From contig NZ_JAODBT010000001.1 of the NCBI RefSeq assembly GCF_027497995.1, forward strand, positions 930,001-994,000: a stretch of DNA of 64,000 nucleotides, given 5' to 3'. This document shows positions 43,013 through 49,681 of this stretch, piece after piece (within the stretch, counting starts at the first letter, position 1; every line of letters starts with the position of its first letter). The notes beneath the pieces were generated by a model. The model did no database searches and was not told the DNA's origin. It saw only the letters and a program-made list of their open reading frames with translations. Source of the stretch: Stenotrophomonas sp. Iso1 (GTDB lineage Bacteria; Pseudomonadota; Gammaproteobacteria; Xanthomonadales; Xanthomonadaceae). The position numbers and the translations under genes are program-made.

Positions 43013-43884
43013 CGGCGGTCGAAGAGGCGGGTTGGTCATATTGGCCAGCACCGGCCAAGCTGAATTTGTTTTTGCATATCACTGGCCGTCGGCCAGATGG
43101 TTATCACGAGCTGCAGACTGTATTCCGCCTGTTGGATTGGGGGGATCGCATCGGCCTGCGCCTGCGTGAAGACGGCCGTATACACCGCGATGGCCCTTCG
43201 GTGCCGGGTGTGGCGGAGTCCGATGATCTGGTTGTTCGTGCGGCGATTGCCCTGCAAAATGCCTCCAATTGCAGGCAAGGTGCGGACATCCGGGTTGAAA
43301 AGCGAATCCCTGCAGGCGGCGGGTTCGGCGGCGGATCGTCCGATGCCGCCACTGTGCTGGTGGCGCTGAACGCCCTGTGGGGCACCGGTCTGAGTGAGGA
43401 TGCGCTGGCGATCATTGGCCTGCAGTTGGGTGCTGACGTGCCGGTATTTGCGCGCGGACACAGTGCCTGGGCCGAAGGCGTGGGTGAAAAACTGCAAGCA
43501 ATCAACTTGCCAAAGGCTTGGTATGTGCTGGTAGATCCGGGTGTTCACGTACCCACGGCTGAACTTTTTCACTCGCCGCATTTGACGCGGGATGCTGCGC
43601 CCGTGAAAATAGCGGACTTCGCTTCCGGGACCGTCCTCGGAAATGCGTTCGAGCCGGTACTGCGGCGTCAGGAACCCGCCATCGAGGCAGTGTTCCAGAC
43701 CTTGTCAGGTATCGGTCGAGCACGGCTCACAGGGTCGGGAAGCGGTTGTTTCGTCGAGTTCACCACGCGCGTTGCTGCAGAGCAGGGCCTGGCGAAATTG
43801 CCGAAGGAACTGCGGGCATGGGTAGCTGCGGGCGTTGATCGCTCGCCACTGCTTGATGTACTGGATACGACGGGAATTGTTTGA
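43009..43884 (+). CDS. ispE: 4-diphosphocytidyl-2-C-methyl-D-erythritol kinase
   Basis: 291-residue GHMP kinase of the MEP isoprenoid pathway. The N-terminal motif is '[20 protein letters not shown]' with '[15 protein letters not shown]'. The ATP-binding glycine-rich loop is '[20 protein letters not shown]', with '[20 protein letters not shown]' and the third motif '[15 protein letters not shown]'. ATG 43009 overlaps the lolB stop by 4 bp; a start at 42991 in the same frame lies inside lolB and is less likely. tRNA-Gln begins 3 bp after the stop, with prs next, the common lolB-ispE-tRNA-prs order. Confidence 0.97.
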   Translation: MTAVEEAGWSYWPAPAKLNLFLHITGRRPDGYHELQTVFRLLDWGDRIGLRLREDGRIHRDGPSVPGVAESDDLVVRAAIALQNASNCRQGADIRVEKRIPAGGGFGGGSSDAATVLVALNALWGTGLSEDALAIIGLQLGADVPVFARGHSAWAEGVGEKLQAINLPKAWYVLVDPGVHVPTAELFHSPHLTRDAAPVKIADFASGTVLGNAFEPVLRRQEPAIEAVFQTLSGIGRARLTGSGSGCFVEFTTRVAAEQGLAKLPKELRAWVAAGVDRSPLLDVLDTTGIV

Positions 43885-43887
43885 TGC

Positions 43888-43964
43888 AGGGGCGTCGCCA
43901 AGAGGCCCAAGGCACCAGGTTTTGATCCTGGCATTCGTAGGTTCGAATCCTACCGCCCCTGCCA
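43888..43964 (+). tRNA. tRNA-Gln (anticodon TTG)
   Basis: The acceptor stem AGGGGCG (43888-43894) pairs with CGCCCCT (43954-43960). Anticodon loop TTTTGAT gives TTG, read as Gln. The T-arm has GGTTCGAATCC. Discriminator G and encoded CCA at 43962-43964. It sits between ispE and prs, the usual place in gammaproteobacteria. Confidence 0.97.
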
Positions 43965-44074
43965 CTCCTTTCCCCAAGGTTGTAAGCACAATGGATGTGC
44001 GCGACCCGCAATACGCGCCATCACTGCTGTAATCCCGATCCTTCCGCTACTCGCCCCCGCCCGAGAGAGCTGTC

Positions 44075-45034
44075 ATGCAAGATTCCCCGAACCTGCTGGT
44101 CTTTTCCGGCAACGCCAACAAACACCTTGCGCAGAGCATCTGCAAGGAACTGGGGGTGAGGCCGGGCAAGGCGCTGGTTTCCAAGTTCTCCGACGGCGAA
44201 GTACAGGTCGAGATCCAGGAAAACGTGCGTAAGCAGGATGTATTCGTGGTCCAGTCCACCGGCGCCCCGAGTGCGGAAAACCTGATGGAACTGCTGGTGA
44301 TCATCGACGCGCTCAAGCGCGCGAGCGCCGCTTCCGTCACTGCGGTGGTGCCGTACTTCGGTTACGCCCGTCAGGACCGTCGCATGCGTTCCTCGCGTGT
44401 GCCGATCACGGCAAAGGTTGCTGCAAAGATGTTCTCGGCCGTGAACACCGACCAGATTCTCACGGTCGATCTTCACGCCGACCAGATCCAGGGCTTTTTC
44501 GACATGCCTGTGGACAATGTTTATGCCTCGCCGCTGCTGCTCGCCGACATCTGGCGCGCCTACGGCACGGACAATCTGATCGTGGTCAGCCCGGACGTTG
44601 GTGGCGTGGTACGCGCCCGCGCCGTGGCAAAGCGCCTGGATGATGCCGACTTGGCCATCATCGACAAGCGCCGCCCGCGAGCCAACGTCGCCACCGTGAT
44701 GAACATCATCGGTGATGTTGAAGGCAAGACCTGCGTGATGGTCGACGACATCGTCGACACCGCCGGCACCCTGTGTGCTGCCGCTGCTGCCCTCAAGGCG
44801 CGTGGCGCGCTGAAGGTGGCTGCGTACTGCACCCACGCCGTGCTCTCGGGCCCGGCGGTGGACAACCTGAACAACTCCCAGCTCGACGAGCTGGTGGTGA
44901 CCGACACTATTCCGCTTTCCGAAGTGGCTCGCGTCTGTCCCAAGATCCGCCAGATCAGCGTGGCCGAAATGCTGGCCGAGACGATGCGCCGCATCGCCTT
45001 CGGTGAGTCGGTCAGCTCGATGTACGTGGATTGA
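44075..45034 (+). CDS. prs: Ribose-phosphate pyrophosphokinase
   Basis: 319-residue PRPP synthetase (class I). Features are '[20 protein letters not shown]', '[20 protein letters not shown]', the ATP-binding loop around '[20 protein letters not shown]', the signature '[20 protein letters not shown]' and the PRPP-binding motif '[20 protein letters not shown]'. It supplies PRPP for nucleotide, His and Trp synthesis. ATG 44075 ([15 protein letters not shown]) is preceded by GAGAGAGC. The following 105 bp before rplY contain a GC-rich imperfect hairpin around 45040-45065 but no clear terminator. Confidence 0.98.
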   Translation: MQDSPNLLVFSGNANKHLAQSICKELGVRPGKALVSKFSDGEVQVEIQENVRKQDVFVVQSTGAPSAENLMELLVIIDALKRASAASVTAVVPYFGYARQDRRMRSSRVPITAKVAAKMFSAVNTDQILTVDLHADQIQGFFDMPVDNVYASPLLLADIWRAYGTDNLIVVSPDVGGVVRARAVAKRLDDADLAIIDKRRPRANVATVMNIIGDVEGKTCVMVDDIVDTAGTLCAAAAALKARGALKVAAYCTHAVLSGPAVDNLNNSQLDELVVTDTIPLSEVARVCPKIRQISVAEMLAETMRRIAFGESVSSMYVD

Positions 45035-45139
45035 TTTTCCGGTCCCCGGCTTCGGCGGGGGGCCGCACCGGGCTCTTCTGGTCGCGGAAGAGTCTTTACG
45101 CAGCGTCGCGAGGCGTTGCATCAACCTAGAGTAGTCAAC

Positions 45140-45748
45140 ATGGCAAAGTCCCACGAAATCAAAGTCGCCCGTCGTGACATGCAAGGTCAGGGTGCGAGCC
45201 GCCGCCTGCGTCACGCCGGTGTGGTTCCGGGTATCGTTTACGGCGGTGATCGTGAGCCGGTGATGGTTCAGTTCAACCACAACGAAATCTGGCTGGCCCA
45301 GTTCAACGATTGGTTCTATTCGTCGATCATCGACCTGAACCTCGACGGCACCAACCAGAAGGTGCTGCTGCGTGACATGCAGCGTCACCCGTACAAGCAG
45401 CTCGTCATGCACCTGGATTTCCAGCGCGTGAACGAAAACGAAGTGCTGCACGCTTCGGTGCCGCTGACCTTCATCAACGAAGACACCTCGCCGGCTGGCA
45501 AGGCTGCCGACGTGCTGGTCACCCACGAGCTGAAGGAAGTGGCAATCGCCTGCTTGCCGAAGGACCTGCCGGAGTCGATCGAAGTCGATCTGGGCGAGCT
45601 GAAGGCTGGCGACGTTATCTATCTGTCGGGCCTGAAGCTGCCGGCTGGCGTGGAAATTCCGGCGCTGAAGCTGGGCAAGGGCCACGACGACGCAGTCGTC
45701 ATCGCCAAGATCGCTGACGCTGAAGAAGAAGAGGCATCGGCCGAGTAA
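45140..45748 (+). CDS. rplY: 50S ribosomal protein L25 (CTC family, long form)
   Basis: 202 residues: an N-terminal L25 5S-rRNA-binding domain (MAKSHEIKVARRDMQGQGAS, 'RRLRHAGVVPGIVYGGDREP') plus the C-terminal TL5/CTC beta domain ('VLVTHELKEVAIACLPKDLP', 'VDLGELKAGDVIYLSGLKLP'). The acidic tail is EEEEASAE. Long L25 forms are usual outside Enterobacteriaceae. ATG 45140 is taken; the frame extends to 45116, but those eight codons lack a ribosome binding site. A hairpin follows at 45756-45785. Confidence 0.96.
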   Translation: MAKSHEIKVARRDMQGQGASRRLRHAGVVPGIVYGGDREPVMVQFNHNEIWLAQFNDWFYSSIIDLNLDGTNQKVLLRDMQRHPYKQLVMHLDFQRVNENEVLHASVPLTFINEDTSPAGKAADVLVTHELKEVAIACLPKDLPESIEVDLGELKAGDVIYLSGLKLPAGVEIPALKLGKGHDDAVVIAKIADAEEEEASAE

Positions 45749-45755
45749 TCGGCAT

Positions 45756-45785
45756 GTTGTGCCCGTCCCCCGGGGCGGGCACAAC
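45756..45785 (+). terminator. Perfect hairpin between rplY and pth
   Basis: Perfect 10-bp stem GTTGTGCCCG (45756-45765) / CGGGCACAAC (45776-45785), starting 7 bp after the rplY stop. No T-run follows, so it may be an RNA-processing or partial termination site before pth. Confidence 0.5.
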
Positions 45786-45800
45786 GGATGCATCTGACAG

Positions 45801-46382
45801 ATGACTGGCTTGCGACTGATCGTCGGTTTGGGGAACCCTGGACCCGAACACGCCCGGACCCGGCACAATGCCGGGTTTCATTTCGTTGAGGCCCTGGCAG
45901 AGCGGCAGGGTGCCCGCTGGACGCTTGAAAGCAAGCTGTTCGGAGAAGTTGCCAAAGTCGATATCGACGGACAGCCGGTGTGGCTGCTCAAGCCGGCGAC
46001 CTACATGAATCTTTCCGGTAAATCCGTGACCGCTGCGCAGCGGTTCTGGAAGATCGAGCCGGAAGAGACGTTGCTTGCACACGACGAACTGGACATGCCG
46101 CCCGGCGTGGCGCGGCTCAAGTTCGACGGTGGGCACGGTGGCCAGAACGGCCTGCGTGACACCATTCGCCTGCTTGGCCACGGCAAGTTCCACCGTTTGC
46201 GTCTGGGTATCGGCCATCCGGGTCACAAGGACCGTGTGGTGGGTTGGGTGTTGAACCGTCCCTCGCCGCAGGATGCGGTGCTGATGGAGCAGGCCATTGA
46301 TGCGGCCATCGACGTGATGCCACTGGCAGTGGCAGGTGATTTCAATGAGGCCATGAAGCGGTTGCATACCGCCCGGCCATGA
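45801..46382 (+). CDS. pth: Peptidyl-tRNA hydrolase
   Basis: 193-residue Pth enzyme recycling peptidyl-tRNA. The N-terminal '[20 protein letters not shown]' contains the catalytic-type Asn, and the catalytic His is in '[17 protein letters not shown]'. Also present are '[19 protein letters not shown]', '[20 protein letters not shown]' with the catalytic Asp, and '[20 protein letters not shown]'. ATG 45801. The gene order rplY-pth-ychF is conserved in proteobacteria. Confidence 0.98.
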   Translation: MTGLRLIVGLGNPGPEHARTRHNAGFHFVEALAERQGARWTLESKLFGEVAKVDIDGQPVWLLKPATYMNLSGKSVTAAQRFWKIEPEETLLAHDELDMPPGVARLKFDGGHGGQNGLRDTIRLLGHGKFHRLRLGIGHPGHKDRVVGWVLNRPSPQDAVLMEQAIDAAIDVMPLAVAGDFNEAMKRLHTARP

Positions 46383-46454
46383 TTGCGGCTTGCGGTTTCA
46401 CGGGCGAAAGCCTGGTGGAGAGCGCAAGCCGGAATCTCGAATCGTGGAGTTAGC

Positions 46455-47546
46455 ATGGGTATCAAATGCGGCATCGTCGGCCTGCCCAACGTAGGCAAGT
46501 CGACCCTGTTCAATGCACTGACCAAGGCGGGCATCGCTGCGGCCAATTTCCCGTTCTGCACGATCGAGCCGAATGTCGGCATCGTGCCGGTTCCGGACCC
46601 GCGTCTGAACCAGCTGGCTGAAATCATCAATCCGCAGAAGGTTGTGCCGACGGCGGTTGAGTTCGTAGATATCGCCGGTCTGGTGGCGGGTGCTGCCAGC
46701 GGCGAAGGCCTGGGCAACAAGTTCCTGGCACACATCCGCGAAGTCGACGCGATCACCCACGTGGTGCGTTGCTTCGACAACGACGACGTCATCCACGTCA
46801 ACAACAAGGTGGATCCGTTGTCGGACATCGACACGATCGACACCGAGTTGGCACTGGCCGATCTGGACAGCGTTGAGAAGGCATTGAACCGCGCCGAGCG
46901 CGCTGCCAAGGGGGGCGACAAGGATGCAGCGGCACGCAAGCCGGTGCTCGCCAAGTTGCAGGCCGCGTTGTCTGACGGCAAGGCCGGTCGTGCAGCAGGC
47001 CTGGACGAAGAAGAGAAGGCGCTGGTCCGCGACCTGTTCCTGCTCACCCTCAAGCCGGTGATGTACATCGCCAACGTGCTGGAGGATGGCTTCGAGAACA
47101 ATCCTCACCTGGACGCCGTGCGCGCCCGCGCCGCTACCGAGGGTGCTGAAGTAGTGCCGGTGTCGGCTGCGATTGAAGAAGAGCTGTCGCAGTTGGACGA
47201 CGAAGACCGTGACACCTTCCTGGCGGATCTGGGCCTGGCCGAGCCGGGTTTGAATCGCGTCATCCGCGCTGCCTATAGCCTGCTGGGCTTACAGACATAC
47301 TTCACCGCGGGTGTGAAGGAAGTACGTGCCTGGACCGTCCGCAAGGGCGCTACTGCGCCGCAGGCAGCGGCAGTCATTCACACCGATTTCGAGAAGGGCT
47401 TCATCCGCGCCGAGACGATTTCCTTCGAGGATTTCATGAAGTACCGCGGCGAAGCCGGTGCCAAGGAAGCAGGTCGCCTGCGTCTGGAAGGCAAGGAATA
47501 CCGCGTGCAGGAAGGCGATATCCTGCATTTCCGCTTCAACGTCTGA
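46455..47546 (+). CDS. ychF: Redox-regulated ATPase/GTPase YchF (OLA1 family)
   Basis: 363 residues. The N-terminal G domain has Walker A in '[20 protein letters not shown]', the switch region '[20 protein letters not shown]' and G3 '[20 protein letters not shown]'. The expected NKxD position is altered as in OLA1/YchF ATP-preferring members ([10 protein letters not shown] region). A coiled-coil insert and C-terminal TGS domain follow ('[20 protein letters not shown]' read as [20 protein letters not shown], '[20 protein letters not shown]'). It binds ribosomes and modulates stress responses. ATG 46455 with GGAG upstream; the frame open from 46383 lacks support. A strong terminator follows. 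Confidence 0.97.
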   Translation: MGIKCGIVGLPNVGKSTLFNALTKAGIAAANFPFCTIEPNVGIVPVPDPRLNQLAEIINPQKVVPTAVEFVDIAGLVAGAASGEGLGNKFLAHIREVDAITHVVRCFDNDDVIHVNNKVDPLSDIDTIDTELALADLDSVEKALNRAERAAKGGDKDAAARKPVLAKLQAALSDGKAGRAAGLDEEEKALVRDLFLLTLKPVMYIANVLEDGFENNPHLDAVRARAATEGAEVVPVSAAIEEELSQLDDEDRDTFLADLGLAEPGLNRVIRAAYSLLGLQTYFTAGVKEVRAWTVRKGATAPQAAAVIHTDFEKGFIRAETISFEDFMKYRGEAGAKEAGRLRLEGKEYRVQEGDILHFRFNV

Positions 47547-47570
47547 CCTATCGCACGTTGCAGCAGACAG

Positions 47571-47597
47571 CAAAGCCCCGCAATGCGGGGCTTTGTT
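47571..47597 (+). terminator. Terminator of ychF
   Basis: Perfect 10-bp stem AAAGCCCCGC (47572-47581) / GCGGGGCTTT (47585-47594), 3-nt loop, followed by GTTG. It lies 25 bp after the ychF stop. The stem itself carries A/T runs on either side, so it may act in both directions. Confidence 0.8.
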
Positions 47598-48080
47598 GCA
47601 TCTGGTCGAAGGCATTGTCAGTGATTGCCCCGGAGTTCGGCGGCGTCCAGCTCTTCGGAGGAGCGGCTTATGCGGCGAAGCAGAGAGCTATTCCGAAACA
47701 AAAATGCTCGCAGTGTGACTTCCTTGCCGCGTCCCGCGTCCCGCGTCCCGCGTTGCGCGCTTCGCAGCATCCAGAAACACTCCCTCATTCGTGGACCTCA
47801 CAAGCGGAAGTCCCCGCATGCTGAGCCTCTAGCCCCGGAAAGCGCAGGGCATGGGTGGCCCGCGCTCGGCGCGAGGTGACCTGCGGATTGAGATATCGCT
47901 TGCCCATGCTGTCGCTTCGCCCGATTGAATCTCCGAGCAGCGCTGCATCTGCTCCGGCTGCGACGTCGGACGTGTGGGAGAACAAACAGGCCCCGCATTG
48001 CGGTGCTCTGTTGCGCACGGGCCGGAGATTGCTCCACCAAACCTGCAGTTGGACGCGATGGGCGCCAATACTAGTGGCGT
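47598..48080. other. Long gene-free stretch after ychF
   Basis: About 480 bp with no credible gene. It contains three direct copies of GTCCCGC (47731-47751) and a degenerate look-alike of the ychF terminator (around 47985-48010, core CCCCGCATTGCGG). There are also several overlapping short frames in many phases, typical of non-coding GC-rich DNA. It precedes the DnaA-box repeat array. Confidence 0.55.
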
Positions 48081-48138
48081 TGCTGGTGAAAATTTAGCCA
48101 TATATCGCAAGGCATTGCTGCAATGGAAGTTTTTCGTT

Positions 48139-48184
48139 TTATCCACATCTTCCTCGCATCGCATTCCACACCTGCTGTGGAGAA
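48139..48184. promoter_or_regulatory. Array unit 1 core: DnaA box plus dyad
   Basis: TTATCCACA at 48139-48147 (exact DnaA consensus), TTCCACA at 48164-48170 and TGTGGAGAA at 48176-48184 on the same strand. The dyad TCCACA-N5-TGTGGA spans 48165-48181. Confidence 0.75.
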
Positions 48185-48286
48185 GTCGCCAGAGGACGAT
48201 CGTCAGCAGCGCGGCGGGCTAGTCGTGCGGCTGGTGAAAAATTGACCAAGGTTTGAAAAGCACTGGTGTGGCTGGGTTATGCGCGG

Positions 48287-48332
48287 TTATCCACATCTTT
48301 CCCGCACTCCACTCCACATGGCGTGTGGAAAA
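48287..48332. promoter_or_regulatory. Array unit 2 core: DnaA box plus dyad
   Basis: TTATCCACA at 48287-48295, TCCACA at 48313-48318 and TGTGGAAAA at 48324-48332. The reverse complement of the last, TTTTCCACA, also fits the relaxed DnaA consensus TTWTNCACA, so this unit has two consensus boxes in opposite orientation 29 bp apart. Confidence 0.78.
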
Positions 48333-48433
48333 CGCGACGGATGCACCGCGATTTACCGAAAGCCACGCATTGGACGAATGGTTAAAAAATGAGCATCTCC
48401 TGCAGAGCCTTGCCAGGCAAGGGTCGGCAAGGC

Positions 48434-48479
48434 TTATCCACATGTTTCCCTCGACAGTCTCCACATGCGCTGTGGAGAA
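48434..48479. promoter_or_regulatory. Array unit 3 core: DnaA box plus dyad
   Basis: TTATCCACA at 48434-48442, TCCACA at 48460-48465 and TGTGGAGAA at 48471-48479. The unit ends only about 20 bp from the stop codon of the convergently oriented response regulator gene. Confidence 0.75.
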
Positions 48480-48498
48480 CCGTACAGGGTGACGCGGC

Positions 48499-49128
48499 TC
48501 AACGGAAAAGGTCGGATTCCAGGCAGAGCGCGATGAGGTCCTGGTCGCTCTGCGTACCGAGTTTGCGCATGGCGTTGACCTTCTGCGTGCTGACGGTCTT
48601 GCTGCTGCGATTCAACTGCTTGGCGATTTGGCTCACACTTTTTCCGTTGATGAACAATCGCATGACTTCCAGCTCGCGAGGGGACAATGCGGCCGGACTC
48701 ATGGTTTCCAGCGCCTGCAGACGCTCCTCGGGCGATTGTTTTGCACGATAGATGCGCCGTGACTGCAGTGTGGACAAGGCTACGCGCAGCTCCAGCAGGT
48801 CACCGCTTTTGCGCACGACGCCATTGGCACCCGCACGGTACATGGCTGCGACCATCGAGGGCGTGGAGATCATTGTCAGTACCAGCACTTTGCAGCTCGG
48901 AAAATGGCGCCGCAGGTAGGAGATCAGCTTGATGCCGTCCCCCAGCGGGCCGTTCCCCGGCATGTTGTAGTCGCATATCACCAGGTCGGGTGAAAGTGCT
49001 TGCATCATCTCCACCAGCGCTGTTGGTGAGAGTGCCTGGCCAATGATGTCCAGGCCAGCTTCATCCGCAATTACGTCGCGGACGCCGGCCAATACGATGG
49101 GGTGGTCATCGGCAATGATGATCTTCAT
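48499..49128 (-). CDS. NarL/LuxR-family response regulator (RcsB/BvgA-like)
   Basis: 209 residues. The receiver domain starts MKIIIADDHPIVLAGVRDVI, with phosphoacceptor Asp53 in 'DLVICDYNMPGNGPLGDG', the Thr of 'VLVLTMIS' and Lys of 'GVVRKSGDL'. The C-terminal LuxR helix-turn-helix is 'LSPRELEVMRLFINGKSVSQ', 'IAKQLNRSSKTVSTQKVNAM', 'RKLGTQSDQDLIAL'. The two-residue-longer loop with phospho-site and the HTH resemble RcsB/BvgA. It lies immediately downstream of the Hpt-like gene (12-bp gap) and the hybrid kinase, so it is the probable output of that relay. Target genes unknown. Confidence 0.93.
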   Translation of the reverse strand: MKIIIADDHPIVLAGVRDVIADEAGLDIIGQALSPTALVEMMQALSPDLVICDYNMPGNGPLGDGIKLISYLRRHFPSCKVLVLTMISTPSMVAAMYRAGANGVVRKSGDLLELRVALSTLQSRRIYRAKQSPEERLQALETMSPAALSPRELEVMRLFINGKSVSQIAKQLNRSSKTVSTQKVNAMRKLGTQSDQDLIALCLESDLFR

Positions 49129-49140
49129 GCTTGGTGCTCT

Positions 49141-49503
49141 TCAGACGCGCGGCAGCGGGAAATAGGCATCGGTACGTTGCCACTCATTGGGTTCCAGCCC
49201 TGACAGCGCTGAATCCAGCGCTGTCAGAAACCGGACCGTCAACGCCAGGCAATCCTCCGGTGCGGCACCTTTGGCGATGGCGTCCTCGATCAACCAAGCC
49301 GTGTCGGCAAGATGTTGTGCCGAGACAATCATCAGTGCCCCACGAATGCGGTGCAGCATCTGCTGCATCACGTCCAGGCGCTGGAACTGTACGGCGGCCT
49401 CCAGTCGCCGTTGATCGCTGCGCATCGCAGGCAGAAAGACTTCGCGTACCGCCTCCGGCACCACCATGTGATCGCCGGGCTTGTCGGTGAAGGTCAGGTT
49501 CAA
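49141..49503 (-). CDS. Histidine phosphotransfer (Hpt) domain protein
   Basis: About 120 residues if translation begins at TTG 49503 (LNLTFTDKPGDHMVVPEAVR), chosen because GGAGG lies 8 nt upstream. The frame is open to ATG 49557 (138 residues), which has no ribosome binding site, so both remain possible. The helical Hpt motif is 'MQQMLHRIRGALMIVSAQHL', with the candidate phospho-His in HRIRGAL (compare H-x-x-K/R-G-x in Hpt domains), followed by 'DTAWLIEDAIAKGAAPED'. It stands between the hybrid kinase and response regulator and is expected to carry phosphate from the kinase receiver to the regulator. Confidence 0.78.
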   Translation of the reverse strand: MNLTFTDKPGDHMVVPEAVREVFLPAMRSDQRRLEAAVQFQRLDVMQQMLHRIRGALMIVSAQHLADTAWLIEDAIAKGAAPEDCLALTVRFLTALDSALSGLEPNEWQRTDAYFPLPRV

Positions 49504-49681
49504 TGCGCGCGCCTCCGTGTCATGGGCAGCGAGTATGCGTAACAGCGGGATGAGCACGTGGTTGAAGGGCGCCTATTGACTCGGAAACCTTGATGTCGGA
49601 GTTGTTCTGCGGGCAACTGCAGGAGTGCGGTATGGACGTGGGGGGACGATGGCGGAGGTGGCGTGGCACGGAATACAGGGC

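Larger units (their letters stand above)
48085..48484. repeat. Three-unit DnaA-box repeat array (147-148 bp period)
   Basis: Three degenerate direct repeats begin at 48085, 48233 and 48380 with GGTGAAAAT, GGTGAAAAA and GGTTAAAAA. In every unit the perfect DnaA box TTATCCACA starts at offset 54. A second TCCACA starts at offset 80 and its inverted partner TGTGGA at offset 91, forming a 6-bp dyad with a 5-nt loop. Sequence between these motifs has diverged, but the offsets are exactly the same, which points to selection for a rigid architecture. The inverted motif extends to TGTGGAGAA or TGTGGAAAA, i.e. a second DnaA-box-like 9-mer (TTCTCCACA, TTTTCCACA). Functions to consider: DnaA titration or reactivation site, other protein array, or structured RNA. 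Confidence 0.85.

Noticed and set aside
47458..48222. Several 80-90-codon plus-strand frames after ychF
   Set aside because: They overlap each other in different phases, lack ribosome binding sites and have Arg/Pro/Ser-rich noise composition.
48085..48484. Chromosomal replication origin (oriC)
   Set aside because: Only three strong DnaA boxes about 148 bp apart, no clear AT-rich unwinding element with 13-mers, and no dnaA, dnaN, rpmH or gidA nearby.
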